From Actinomadura nitritigenes (GTDB taxonomy: Bacteria; Actinomycetota; Actinomycetes; Streptosporangiales; Streptosporangiaceae): 64,000 nucleotides of DNA. The notes beneath the pieces are model-generated. The model was not told where the DNA came from, searched no databases, and saw only the letters and a program-made list of their open reading frames with translations. Position 1 is the stretch's first letter. The number at the start of each line of letters is the position of its first letter. The DNA is taken from the NCBI RefSeq assembly GCF_017573545.1, contig NZ_JAGEOK010000012.1, positions 124,001 through 188,000 of the forward strand. Reading direction: 5' to 3'. Positions 5,963 to 13,780 of this stretch are shown piece by piece. A program made the position numbers and the translations under genes.

Positions 5963-8917
5963 TCAGATCCTCACGTCCACGGCCTGCTTCTTCGCCTTCC
6001 GCAGCGCCGACAGCACGGTTTCAGCGATCTGCCTGTCGTTGGCCATCACGGGGCCGTTGACGTGGACGTGGAGGTTCTGGATCACCATCGACCCGGACCG
6101 GTGCACCGTCCCCGACGCCCGCGGCACCATCACCTCGGCGCCGCGCTCCCCGACGAGGTACGCCTGCCCGGCCGCCACGGGTCCGCCGGCGGCGCGGTGC
6201 CGCCCCGGGTCACCGATCAGGCCGAGCGCCTGGGCGAACCGAGCCTGATGTGCAGCGACCGGGCCGAGCGCCTGCGCGCCGGCCTGCCCGACCGCGCCGC
6301 CGCGGTAGAAGCCCTTCGGCATCCGCCACATCGGCGCGCTGCGCGGCACTTCCTGAACGAACGACCCGGTGAAGGGGGCTTGGATGACGTAGCCGGGCTT
6401 GTTGGAGGCGAGCATGACGTGCACGGACGGGCCGTGCGGGAAGCCGAGCGCCCCAGGACGGGGGCCGCTGATCTGGTAGCTGTTGGCCCACTGCGAGTTC
6501 GTCACGCCGCCGATGTCCTTGTGGCGGCCCTTCCACCAGGCGTACTGCGTCAGCCCCGAGCAGTCGAACCCGTAGGTGCCGGCGCCGCGGCCGATGCCGT
6601 AGGACGGGCCGCCGATCCCGCCGCCGCCCCACGAGTACGGGTAGCCGATCATCGCCCGCGCCGCGGCGACCACGCTTCCGCCCGAAGCCATGTACTTCTT
6701 CCACTGCGCGGCCATCTCGTTGGCGATGGCCGTGATCAGGCTCTTGTAGCCGGCGTTCACCGGGTCCACCACGTCGTGCCCGAACGCCTTCCGGGACGGG
6801 ACGTGCGGTGTGACGGTGACACCGACCGGGCCGCCGCCCGCGAATCCCTTCAGCAGGCCCTTGCGGGCCGCCGCGCGCATCCGCAGCATCGCCCCGTGCC
6901 CGCCGACGTCCTTGACCTCTTCGGGCGTCCAGACGTGCTCGTTGACGCGCAGCAGGGCGGGCTGCGAGTCGTAGGCTTCGCTGGCGCCGTTCCACAGCGC
7001 GGGGACGGGGCCGCCCTTCGCCAAGCCCGGGATGCGGCGCGACGGATCGTGTGCGGTCGTCCACAGTCCTTTGGCGTTGACCTTGAGGTTCACGTTCTTG
7101 TTCGGCTTGATCGAGTCGAGCCACTTATTGGTTTGGCCGGCGAAGCCCTGTACGGCCTTCTCGGCCTTCTTCAGCTTCCCGCCCAGGCCGGGCACCCACC
7201 CGAACGCCTTCGCCGCCAGGTGCACCAGGTTCGTCGCGAACCCGACGAAGATCCGCAGGACCGTGCCGACGGCCTGCAACGCGACCCGCTGGAACCCGCT
7301 GAACGCGCCCTTGGCGGACTTGTACCAGTCGGTGAGCGCCTTCACCCCGGCCTTGATGATCTTCCAGCCGTTCTGCAGCTGCTTCCACAGCCACCCGTAG
7401 ACCTTGATCTGGTAGACGATGAAGGTGCCGATCACCTTCAAGGCGATCTTGAATTCGGTCCCGTACAGCTTCAGCAGGTACTTCGCGAGGAACCCGTAGA
7501 TCGCCTTGAAGATCGAGAGGACCTTCCCCCACGGCAGGCCGCTCTTGGACACCTCGGTCGAGATCCGCTTCAGCTGGTGACCCAGCTCGACCAGCACCGT
7601 CTTGTAGAACTTGGTGATCTGCGGGGCGATCTTCTTGCCGAACCAGTCCGCGAGGTCCCGCAGCGCCGGGATCAGCTTCGTGCGGGCCCAGTCGGCGACC
7701 TTCCGCAGCTCCTGCCCGAACCGCTGCCAGTCGTTGGCGCCCTTCGCCGTCGAGGGCATCTTGAAGCCCTTGGCGATCTGCCCACCGAACTTCGCCAGCG
7801 TGTTCAACGCCCGCGTCGCGACGTTCGTGACCTGCGTCTCCACGGTCCGCTTGAACATCGTGATCCGGGCCGAGAACGTCTTGCCCATGGCGTTGCCGGC
7901 CGCGTCGGTCGCGCCCTTGAACTTCCCGAGCTTCTTCGTCGCCTCGGACGGGTCGATCTTCAGCAGCGCCCGCGACATGTCCTCCGACTGCGTACCGAAG
8001 ATCTGCTGCGCGAGGGTGTACTGCTCGGTCCTCGTCTTCGCGCCGCGGAGCTTGTCGGTGATCAGGTCGAACGCCTTGGCGGCGGAGGGGCCGCCCTTGC
8101 CGAACGCGGCGGCCATCTCCTTGGCGTTCAGGCCGAGCTTCTGCAGGGCGGACGCGGCGGTCCCGTCCTGCACCCGGATGTTCATCTCCTTCAGCGCGTC
8201 GGCCACCAGGTCGGCGTCCCTCGCGCCGCCTTCGAGGCCCTGCTGCAGGATGCCCATCGCCTGCGCGCCATTCAGGCCCAAATCCCTGAATTGCGTGCTG
8301 TATTCATTAAAGGTATCCAACAAATCTTCGGCTTTGTTGGCCCCGTTCTGGGCGCCCTTGGTGAGGACGTCGAACGCTTCCTTGGCGTTCTTGGCCAGCC
8401 CGGTCCGCAGCATCTGGCTGACCGCGTTGGTGACGGGCCCGACGTCCTCGTCCATGACCTTCGCCAAGGTCATGGCGCTGCCCGTGGTGCTCTGCAGGCT
8501 CTTGCTGGACGCCGTCCGCATCCCGTCCATGTTGCGGATCACCGCGGTGATCGCGCCGCGGACCTCGTCCATGTTCTCGCCGTACGCCTGCGAGTACAGC
8601 TTCCCGGCGACCCCGCCGATCCGGCCGGACTCCTTGGCGGTCAGGCCGAGCTGCGCGCGGAACTTCGCCTGCGCGTCCTGCGCCTCCAGCCCCTTGGAGA
8701 TCGCCGGGCCGATCAGCGCCGCCGCGGCCGTCACCGTGCCGAGGATCGGGCCGAGCTTCCCCGCGACAGCGCCGAGCTTCCCGAACTTCCCCGACCCCTC
8801 CTCCAGGCCCTTGTTCATCCCCTCGATGGATTCGCCGGTCTCCTTCGTGGTCTTCTGGACGCCCTGGTCCTTCGCCACGAAATCGAACTGGATCTTCCGG
8901 GTCTCAGTCGTCGCCAT
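5963..8917 (-). CDS. Phage tail tape-measure protein with NlpC/P60 peptidase domain
   Basis: 984 residues from ATG 8917, one base after the upstream stop. The N-terminus is coiled-coil-like (FVAKDQGVQKTTKETGESIEGMNKGLEEGSGK), followed by Gly/Ala-rich hydrophobic helices (about 40-75) and long amphipathic repeats typical of siphovirus tape measures. Residues about 480-600 contain Trp/Tyr-rich helices. Around 770-900 lies an NlpC/P60-type cell-wall peptidase with the Cys motif YGFDCSGLTQYAWW and a downstream His (SVHVMLAS). The C-terminus has the LVGERGAEVMVPRASGTV segment common at the end of actinophage tape measures. It sets tail length and carries a peptidoglycan-opening activity. It is the only recognisable virion structural gene in the element. 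Confidence 0.9.
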   Translation of the reverse strand: MATTETRKIQFDFVAKDQGVQKTTKETGESIEGMNKGLEEGSGKFGKLGAVAGKLGPILGTVTAAAALIGPAISKGLEAQDAQAKFRAQLGLTAKESGRIGGVAGKLYSQAYGENMDEVRGAITAVIRNMDGMRTASSKSLQSTTGSAMTLAKVMDEDVGPVTNAVSQMLRTGLAKNAKEAFDVLTKGAQNGANKAEDLLDTFNEYSTQFRDLGLNGAQAMGILQQGLEGGARDADLVADALKEMNIRVQDGTAASALQKLGLNAKEMAAAFGKGGPSAAKAFDLITDKLRGAKTRTEQYTLAQQIFGTQSEDMSRALLKIDPSEATKKLGKFKGATDAAGNAMGKTFSARITMFKRTVETQVTNVATRALNTLAKFGGQIAKGFKMPSTAKGANDWQRFGQELRKVADWARTKLIPALRDLADWFGKKIAPQITKFYKTVLVELGHQLKRISTEVSKSGLPWGKVLSIFKAIYGFLAKYLLKLYGTEFKIALKVIGTFIVYQIKVYGWLWKQLQNGWKIIKAGVKALTDWYKSAKGAFSGFQRVALQAVGTVLRIFVGFATNLVHLAAKAFGWVPGLGGKLKKAEKAVQGFAGQTNKWLDSIKPNKNVNLKVNAKGLWTTAHDPSRRIPGLAKGGPVPALWNGASEAYDSQPALLRVNEHVWTPEEVKDVGGHGAMLRMRAAARKGLLKGFAGGGPVGVTVTPHVPSRKAFGHDVVDPVNAGYKSLITAIANEMAAQWKKYMASGGSVVAAARAMIGYPYSWGGGGIGGPSYGIGRGAGTYGFDCSGLTQYAWWKGRHKDIGGVTNSQWANSYQISGPRPGALGFPHGPSVHVMLASNKPGYVIQAPFTGSFVQEVPRSAPMWRMPKGFYRGGAVGQAGAQALGPVAAHQARFAQALGLIGDPGRHRAAGGPVAAGQAYLVGERGAEVMVPRASGTVHRSGSMVIQNLHVHVNGPVMANDRQIAETVLSALRKAKKQAVDVRI

Positions 8918-8918
8918 C

Positions 8919-9497
8919 TCAGAACTCGATCCGGCCGTGCTGCTCCAGCACCTCGGCCAGCGCGAGCACCTCGTCCCGGTACCCGTCCAGCACCTCACGG
9001 GCCCGCCGGTACGCCGCCCGCATCGCGAAGTCGTCCCCGCCCGTCGCGCGGATCAACTGCCGCCGGTCACTCCGGCACCCGGCCTCACCGCCCGCAGGGA
9101 ACATCCGATGCCGCAGCGTGTTGACCCACACGTCCGACGCCGCGTAGATCGCCGCGGCCCGCTCCCGATCGGTCGCCTCGAACGTCGTGAGCCCAGACCC
9201 GTCCGAGGTGATCCACACCGACACCAGCCGCACCCCCAGCGCCCGCGCCGTGATCGCGTGCGCCGCCTCATGCTCGGCGGACTCCCGCCGCAGCAGCCCC
9301 GGCGCCGAGCCGTACAGCCGCTCACTCCAGCCGGCCAGGTCATCGACCGCACGCACCCGCGGCCCGCTCGTCAGCACCCGCGAGTTCAGCAGCGACGTCA
9401 CCAGGTCGTTGCCCAGCTCGCGCCACGCGTCGACCACCCGCTTATCGGCCTCGCTCAGCCCGCCGTAGATCTGCAGGGCCGTCTCACGAGAACCCAC
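8919..9497 (-). CDS. HExxH (M41-like) putative metallopeptidase
   Basis: 192 residues if read from GTG 9497; GTG 9506 is an alternative, and the ribosome binding site GGAGGG lies at 9509-9514. The centre contains ESAEHEAAHAITARALGVRLVSVWI, a zinc-peptidase HExxH helix followed by the Gly and beta-strand pattern seen in FtsH-type (M41) peptidase domains of phages and mobile elements. The third zinc ligand could be an Asp or Glu in the AAAIYAASDVWVN helix. It ends one base before the tape-measure ATG, so the two are coupled. Roles could be maturation of the tail protein or cleavage of a regulator; neither is shown. Confidence 0.7.
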   Translation of the reverse strand: MGSRETALQIYGGLSEADKRVVDAWRELGNDLVTSLLNSRVLTSGPRVRAVDDLAGWSERLYGSAPGLLRRESAEHEAAHAITARALGVRLVSVWITSDGSGLTTFEATDRERAAAIYAASDVWVNTLRHRMFPAGGEAGCRSDRRQLIRATGGDDFAMRAAYRRAREVLDGYRDEVLALAEVLEQHGRIEF

Positions 9498-9664
9498 CCG
9501 GACCACCACCCTCCACACCGCCGGCGGCGACGGCCCGCACGAGCCGCCGCCGCCCACCAACCACCACCAGCACCGCGCCCCACCCGCTCCGGGCCGTCCC
9601 GGGCGATCTGCCGGGCCTCACCCGATGGGGCCCCACCTTCGGAGAGGCGAGACGCAGAGACCGA

Positions 9665-10093
9665 TCACGCCGCCCGGCGCCGCTGCCCGTAGGCCATGAC
9701 CAAACCCCGGTCCAGCAGCCACCGGCCGCCGACGCGCCGCCCGAGCCCACCGGCCGCGAGCTGCCGCACCCGCCGCTCCGTGAGCCCCAGCAGCCGCGCC
9801 GCCTCCGCCGTGCCGATCTCATACACCGACCCTGGCGCACCCTCCCCGGGCCGTGTTTCCGCGCTTCCGGTCACGCCGCCGCCACCGGAAACCCGCGCGA
9901 GCGCCGCCTCGGCCGCCGCCCGCCGCACCGCGTCCCGCATCGCCTCCAGCTCGGCGCGCAGCCCCGGATCACGCGCCGCCATCGCCTCCAGCGCCTCCAC
10001 CACATGCCGCGACGACAACACCCGGTCCAGCACCACCGCCGCGCCACCCGCCACCACCGCGCCCTGCACGTACCGGGTCGGTGTCTCGGCCAC
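9665..10093 (-). CDS. Hypothetical protein with C-terminal excisionase-like helix-turn-helix
   Basis: 142 residues from GTG 10093, seven bases after GGAGGG. The N-terminal half is helical (VVEALEAMAARDPGLRAELEAMRDAVRRAAAEAALARV). After a Gly-rich linker the C-terminus (YEIGTAEAARLLGLTERRVRQLAAGGLGRRVGGRWLLDRGLV) is a clear winged-helix DNA-binding unit of the MerR/Xis (HTH_17) type. A DNA-binding protein just before a tape-measure module is unusual. It may be the module's regulator. Confidence 0.65.
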   Translation of the reverse strand: MAETPTRYVQGAVVAGGAAVVLDRVLSSRHVVEALEAMAARDPGLRAELEAMRDAVRRAAAEAALARVSGGGGVTGSAETRPGEGAPGSVYEIGTAEAARLLGLTERRVRQLAAGGLGRRVGGRWLLDRGLVMAYGQRRRAA

Positions 10094-10096
10094 CGT

Positions 10097-10366
10097 TCAG
10101 CCCTCCGCCGGGACACGGCCCAGCAGCCGCGCGAGGATCTCCTGAGCGGCCCGTGCCCGCTGCTCATCGACGCCGCCCGGCACCTGCTCTGCTGAGCATT
10201 CGGGCAACTGCCGCAGGATCACCCGCAGCGGCTCGACCGCGCGGGGGTCTCCCGCGTCCAGCCGGCGGGCCAGACGGATCGCCACCGCGCCCAGCGTGAG
10301 CGCATCCCGGTTCGCCGGCGGCACGAACCGCTGAACCCGCCGCCGCACCCCGTCCTCAGCGCGCAT
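10097..10366 (-). CDS. Small hypothetical protein, paralogue of the upstream gene
   Basis: 89 residues from ATG 10366 (GTG at 10369 is equally possible). The core (RDALTLGAVAIRLARRLDAGDPRAVEPLRVILRQLPEC) aligns with AASVRLGAVAIVLAGRVDAGDAAARPVLRATLGHLRQC in the adjacent upstream gene, so the pair arose by tandem duplication. No recognised family. The start overlaps the upstream stop and the stop lies four bases before the next gene. Confidence 0.6.
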   Translation of the reverse strand: MRAEDGVRRRVQRFVPPANRDALTLGAVAIRLARRLDAGDPRAVEPLRVILRQLPECSAEQVPGGVDEQRARAAQEILARLLGRVPAEG

Positions 10367-10659
10367 CACTCCGCGCCTGCCCGCTCCACCAGAGCCTCCA
10401 GGCGCCGCCGCGCGAACCCGGCCCGCAGCTCGTCCAGCTCGTCGGCGACCGCCTCACACTGCCGCAGATGCCCCAGCGTCGCCCGCAGCACCGGCCGCGC
10501 CGCAGCGTCCCCGGCGTCCACCCGGCCGGCCAGCACGATCGCCACCGCACCCAACCTCACCGACGCCGCATTCGACCGCCACACCAGCCGCGCCACCTGC
10601 CCGCGCACCCGCGCCTCCACACTCACCGCCGGCGCCGTCCGGCCGACCGGCCGGCTCAT
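10366..10659 (-). CDS. Small hypothetical protein, paralogue of the downstream gene
   Basis: 97 residues from ATG 10659, overlapping the preceding stop (ATGA). It is helical and rich in Ala/Arg, with an LGAVAI...AGRVDAGD core shared with the neighbour at 10097-10366. The copies have diverged strongly outside the core. Function unknown. Position before a tape-measure gene would suit a tail accessory or chaperone, but no tail-chaperone frameshift signal was seen. Confidence 0.6.
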   Translation of the reverse strand: MSRPVGRTAPAVSVEARVRGQVARLVWRSNAASVRLGAVAIVLAGRVDAGDAAARPVLRATLGHLRQCEAVADELDELRAGFARRRLEALVERAGAE

Positions 10660-11015
10660 CCCAGCCCCTCCAGCACCGCGGAAAGCTCCGCATCGCCGAC
10701 GCCCTGCCCCTCGTCCGCCGCACGGGGATGCTCAGCCAGCCACGCCAGCAGCGACCGCAGCTCCCGCACCGCGTCCGTCGCCGTAGGCGTCACATCCACC
10801 ACCCCGGCCAGCCGCAGCGCCATCTCCAGCATCACCGCCCGCGGATCGTCATCGCCGAGCACCATCCGCTCGGCCAGCGCACGCACCGCGGCCTCGATCG
10901 ACCCCACCACGTGATCGCCGGCCACCGCGTCACACGCCTCCGGCCGACACAGCGAATGATCGCCTGCACGGTGCGCCCGATACCGGCGCGCACGCATCGA
11001 ATCCGAATCACCCAT
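10656..11015 (-). CDS. Hypothetical protein, first gene of the tail-module operon
   Basis: 119 residues from ATG 11015 (an in-frame start at 11039 would add eight residues). The N-terminus MGDSDSMRARRYRAHRAGDHSLCRPEAC resembles a short basic, Cys/His-containing motif at the start of several actinophage and integrative-element proteins. The rest is helical (SIEAAVRALAERMVLGDDDPRAVMLEMALRLAG). It overlaps the next gene by four bases. It opens the co-oriented series that ends with the tape measure. Confidence 0.6.
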   Translation of the reverse strand: MGDSDSMRARRYRAHRAGDHSLCRPEACDAVAGDHVVGSIEAAVRALAERMVLGDDDPRAVMLEMALRLAGVVDVTPTATDAVRELRSLLAWLAEHPRAADEGQGVGDAELSAVLEGLG

Positions 11016-11137
11016 GGTCACTACCTGGCCTTTCGTCACGTGATGGGGGTACGGGGGGTCTCGGAGGGAGAGAACGCTGACTATGTGTGGGGTCTTGCGG
11101 GGCCGCTGGTTAAAAGATCATCGGCCGGTCCGGCGGC

Positions 11138-11168
11138 GGTAAGGGGCGTCGGCCTATATCCCCTTACC
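11138..11168 (-). terminator. Hairpin terminator after the replication operon
   Basis: GGTAAGGGG pairs with CCCCTTACC across a 13-base loop, directly after the stop codon of the gene at 11171-11596. The 122 bases from 11016 to 11137 between this hairpin and the next gene hold no ORF and presumably contain the promoter of the tail-module operon. Confidence 0.75.
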
Positions 11169-11170
11169 GG

Positions 11171-11596
11171 TCATGTGTCGGCCTGGTCGTCGTCGAGGGC
11201 GGCGCCGCGGCGGGCGACGCTGGCCGGCGGCTCCTCGTTGGGCCAGCGCCATACGGCGAGGTGTCCGGTGGCGTTGGTGATGAGCTGGTAGAGCAGGCCG
11301 CGGGCGTCGCGGTCGGCGGCGTCCTGCATGGTGCGGTCGATGGAGTCCATGAGGTCGCAGAGGTTCTGCCAGTTGGACAGGACGGGGTCGGCGTACGCGC
11401 AGCGGCGGCACACGTCGTTGCAGCGCAGCAGGCCGTCTGCGGTCTCGACCAGGTCCGTGATGCAGTGGTAGGTCTCGGCGGTGAAGGTGCGCTCGCACCG
11501 GCTGCAGCGCAGTAGGCCGCCGCCCAGCATGATGGGGATCGGTGTCCCGTCGCTCTGCTGCCGTTGGCCGGTCGTCAGGTCGATGACGTTGCTCAT
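11171..11596 (-). CDS. Cys-rich hypothetical protein
   Basis: 141 residues from ATG 11596. Two Cys pairs (LLRCSRCERTF at about 30-40 and DVCRRCAYADP at about 60-70) suggest a zinc finger. A helical segment follows (LCDLMDSIDRTMQDAADRDARGLLYQLITNATGH), then AVWRWPNEEPPASV. No family is recognised; single-stranded-DNA or RNA association is only a guess from the zinc finger. It is the last gene of the six-gene operon and overlaps the previous one by four bases. Confidence 0.65.
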   Translation of the reverse strand: MSNVIDLTTGQRQQSDGTPIPIMLGGGLLRCSRCERTFTAETYHCITDLVETADGLLRCNDVCRRCAYADPVLSNWQNLCDLMDSIDRTMQDAADRDARGLLYQLITNATGHLAVWRWPNEEPPASVARRGAALDDDQADT

Positions 11597-11832
11597 GGTC
11601 GGTTCTCCTCGTTCAGTCGTGCGATCTTTCGGGCGTGCCGCTTGGCCAGCCCGGCGTTCCGGCGGTTGTTCTTGGCGCGCCGTGCCCGCTCCCGTTCAGC
11701 ACGGCGCCGGCGGGCGTCCTCGATCCGCTCGGCAAGACGCCGCTCGACGGCCTCGCGCAGGTCCTCTTCCGTCTGCTGTGAGATTCCGACAGGTTCCTGA
11801 CCTGCGTTTCTCACACTCCTCACGGTTCTCAC
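11593..11832 (-). CDS. Small highly basic coiled-coil protein
   Basis: 79 residues from GTG 11832, overlapping the helicase stop (GTGA). The sequence is almost entirely charged: a helix ETEEDLREAVERRLAER-like region followed by an Arg-rich stretch (RRRRAERERARRAKNNRRNAG). It could bind nucleic acid or act as a helicase accessory. The first 25 bases of the gene coincide with one copy of the inverted repeat also present inside the helicase gene. Confidence 0.6.
   Translation of the reverse strand: MRTVRSVRNAGQEPVGISQQTEEDLREAVERRLAERIEDARRRRAERERARRAKNNRRNAGLAKRHARKIARLNEENRP
11808..11832 (-). repeat. 25-bp GTGAGA repeat, copy 1 (inverted relative to copy 2)
   Basis: On the minus strand this reads GTGAGAACC, GTGAGGAGT, GTGAGAA: three 9-bp-spaced GTGAG units. 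The same 25 bases occur on the plus strand at 12864-12888. Here they form the start of the 79-residue gene. Confidence 0.85.
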
Positions 11833-12980
11833 GGTTGGTCCTGCGGGGCGAAGTCGAGTTCCGGGTCGTCGGGTGCGGAAGGCACGACGTAGAGCCCGCG
11901 CTTGGGCTTGTGGAGGCGGCCGGACTGCTCCAGCCGCCGCAGGTATTCGGCGGCGCTCTTGCCGAACTTGTCGGTGATCTCGGCGGCCCGGACCGGTTCG
12001 AGCTGCCGGCCGATGTAGTCGAGGATCGCCGTCGAGGTGTCGCCCAGATTCTGCGTCTGCTCGCGTCGCCCGACGTTCACGGCGGCCTGCCGGAGGTCGT
12101 CACCATCGAGCATCCAGCGAGTGCCGTCCTCCAGCCGGAGGGCGTACTCCTCCTCTGGCACGTCCCGCCCGGTCACCTTGAGCACGGCCTCTTCGGACTT
12201 ACGGTTGCGGGCCAAGACGACGATGGAGTCCGCGGACCCGGCCAGCCCGTTGGTCCCCGACACGGCGTCCACGAAGTCCTCAGCCGCCGCCTTGCGGTCG
12301 TGGTGGATCAGCACCAGGGACAGGCCTGGAGTGGCGTCCGCGACCCGCTTCAGCGCCGATCCGATGCGGTAGTCCCGCTGATACGACGACTCGCCCTGCA
12401 GCGCCTGCGGCATCACCTTGCCGAGCGTGTCGAGCACGACCATCGCCGTGTCGGGATGGCGGCGCATCCACGCCTCGATGACGGCGATGACACGCCCCGG
12501 CGGAATGGTGGTCTTGTAGTGGAACAGCCCCGGGATCGGTTCGCCGTCGAGGATGATCCGGCACCGCGACTGCATCCGCCGGTCGCCGTCCTCCAGCGCG
12601 AGGTACAGAACCCGGCGGGCCGGACCCACGGGTAGCCGGCCGAGCGCCCGCCCGCCGTAGGCGATGGACAGCAGCAGGTTCGCCAGCAGCCACGACTTCC
12701 CGGCCTTGGGCGGTCCGACGAGCAGCGTGAGCCCCTCCGGAATGAGCCCGGGGACCGCCCACCGCAGCGGCGGGAAGTCCTGGACGTCGAGCCACGCCCC
12801 GTCGCGGACACCGGCCAGCAGCGCGGCATCCTCGGCCTCTTGGTCCTCCGCTTCGGGGGGTGTGTGAGAACCGTGAGGAGTGTGAGAATGGCTGGTCACG
12901 GGCGGTTCGTCTCCACCGATGTCGTTGATGACCGTGAGAATGGCGGCGGTCGCCCTCCGCTCGGTCTCGGTCTGCGTCAC
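11829..12980 (-). CDS. RepA-type AAA helicase (AAA_25, RecA-fold)
   Basis: 383 residues from GTG 12980, overlapping the upstream stop by GTGA. Walker A is GPPKAGKSW (89-97), Walker B ends VVLDTLG with Asp184, and LVLIHHDRK (222-230) matches the sensor region of hexameric RepA/DnaB-like ATPases such as RSF1010 RepA. The C-terminus (ILDYIGRQLEPVRAAEITDKFGKSAAEYLRRLEQSGRLHKPKRGLYV) is a winged helix. This family provides a replication or primosomal helicase for plasmids, integrative elements and phages. It implies the excised element can replicate, although no separate initiator was recognised. Confidence 0.85.
   Translation of the reverse strand: MTQTETERRATAAILTVINDIGGDEPPVTSHSHTPHGSHTPPEAEDQEAEDAALLAGVRDGAWLDVQDFPPLRWAVPGLIPEGLTLLVGPPKAGKSWLLANLLLSIAYGGRALGRLPVGPARRVLYLALEDGDRRMQSRCRIILDGEPIPGLFHYKTTIPPGRVIAVIEAWMRRHPDTAMVVLDTLGKVMPQALQGESSYQRDYRIGSALKRVADATPGLSLVLIHHDRKAAAEDFVDAVSGTNGLAGSADSIVVLARNRKSEEAVLKVTGRDVPEEEYALRLEDGTRWMLDGDDLRQAAVNVGRREQTQNLGDTSTAILDYIGRQLEPVRAAEITDKFGKSAAEYLRRLEQSGRLHKPKRGLYVVPSAPDDPELDFAPQDQP
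12864..12888 (+). repeat. 25-bp GTGAGA repeat, copy 2 (inverted relative to copy 1)
   Basis: Identical in inverted orientation to 11808-11832, 1,031 bases away. It lies in the helicase coding sequence, where it encodes the His-rich SHSHTPHGSHT stretch (about residues 30-40). A further GTGAGAATGGC match occurs at 12882-12892 and again at 12934-12944. Confidence 0.85.
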
Positions 12981-13234
12981 GCGGCTCTCCGCCTCTTCAG
13001 CTCGGTCCACGTTGGCCGGGCGGCCCATGTCCGCACCTTGTCGGCGAGGGCCGCCCACGCGCGGTGCATGTCCCACTCGGCCTGCGCGTATCCGACCTCA
13101 CGGCCGGCGGCGAACCCGAGTTCGTATCCGGCCCGGAACTCGGCGGCTTCGCGGGCACGCTGCGCGTCGAGGTCGTCGACAAGCTCGGCGGCCGCGACGG
13201 CGAGGCGCTGCAACTCCTCCGCTTCGGGGGTCAC
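12977..13234 (-). CDS. Small hypothetical helical protein
   Basis: 85 residues from GTG 13234, overlapping the upstream stop. The sequence is Ala/Glu-rich and helical (ELQRLAVAAAELVDDLDAQRAREAAEFRAGYELGFAAGREVGYAQAEWDMHRAWAALADKV). The GYELGFAAGREVGYAQAE pattern resembles short Gly-x-x-x-Gly repeats of unknown actinobacterial element proteins. Translationally coupled on both sides in the replication operon. Confidence 0.65.
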   Translation of the reverse strand: MTPEAEELQRLAVAAAELVDDLDAQRAREAAEFRAGYELGFAAGREVGYAQAEWDMHRAWAALADKVRTWAARPTWTELKRRRAA

Positions 13235-13461
13235 GACAGCCACCCCCGGCGGCGCAGCGCGCGAACGACGTGCGCGGGCGGCAGCGGAATGAGGCCGTGC
13301 TCGCGCAGGTGATGGCAGGCCGATGCCCACGCGCGGAGAGCGGCGGGCCGGACGTCGTCCAGCTCGGCTACCATGGCGGCACCGTCAGCCGTCCACCGCG
13401 CTGATCTCTTCCGAACGGGCCGGGACTCCACCCCCGGCCCGTTCTGCTTGCGGGGATTCAT
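13231..13461 (-). CDS. Small hypothetical protein
   Basis: 76 residues from ATG 13461, which overlaps the stop of the Xis-like gene (TAATG). Basic N-terminus, helical C-terminus (RPAALRAWASACHHLREHGLIPLPPAHVVRALRRRGW). No known family; the C-terminal part could be a winged-helix fragment. An internal start at MVAELDD would leave 47 residues. Confidence 0.55.
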   Translation of the reverse strand: MNPRKQNGPGVESRPVRKRSARWTADGAAMVAELDDVRPAALRAWASACHHLREHGLIPLPPAHVVRALRRRGWLS

Positions 13462-13685
13462 TAGGCCGCTCCGCCCTGCTCGGCTTCCCTCTCCCGCTCC
13501 CAGCGCTGCAGCTCAGATTCGCGATAAAGCACGCGGCGGCCGAAGAGCACTCCAGTCGGGCCGGTGCCGGCGTGCCTCCAGTACCGAACGGTGCTCGGCT
13601 TAGTGCGGTAGCGCCGGGCAACTTCCTCTGTCGTCCGGTACGGGTCGGCGTCCACTCGATCGGGGACGCAGGCAACCTCGCTCAC
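13461..13685 (-). CDS. Excisionase-like helix-turn-helix protein
   Basis: 74 residues from ATG 13685. YRTTEEVARRYRTKPSTVRYWRHAGTGPTGVLFGRRVLYRESELQRWERERE is a textbook HTH_17/AlpA-type domain as found in phage excisionases and regulators. It is the first gene of the minus-strand operon and is divergent from the repressor-integrase unit, the usual position for Xis. Excision of the element and control of the divergent promoters are the likely roles. Confidence 0.75.
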   Translation of the reverse strand: MSEVACVPDRVDADPYRTTEEVARRYRTKPSTVRYWRHAGTGPTGVLFGRRVLYRESELQRWEREREAEQGGAA

Positions 13686-13780
13686 TTCATCCCTCCAGGG
13701 GGTAACGGGATCAACCTCCGCAAGGTTGGCCCTCAGGAGGGCATGGTGTCAACCCGACCGAGGGTGTACCGTCCATCCGT
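13686..13780. promoter_or_regulatory. Divergent control region between repressor and excisionase-like genes
   Basis: 95 bases with two short palindromes: AACCTCCGCAAGGTT and GCCCTCAGGAGGGC (around 13714-13742). The plus-strand gene has no ribosome binding site before its GTG, and a weak -10 (GTGTACCGT) sits about 13 bases upstream, so a leaderless repressor transcript is plausible. The palindromes are candidate operators for the XRE repressor or the Xis-like protein. Confidence 0.5.

Noticed and set aside
5852..9124. 1,090-residue plus-strand ORF antisense to the tape measure
   Set aside because: Arg/Leu/Asp-rich shadow with no domains; the minus strand encodes a clear tape measure with NlpC/P60.
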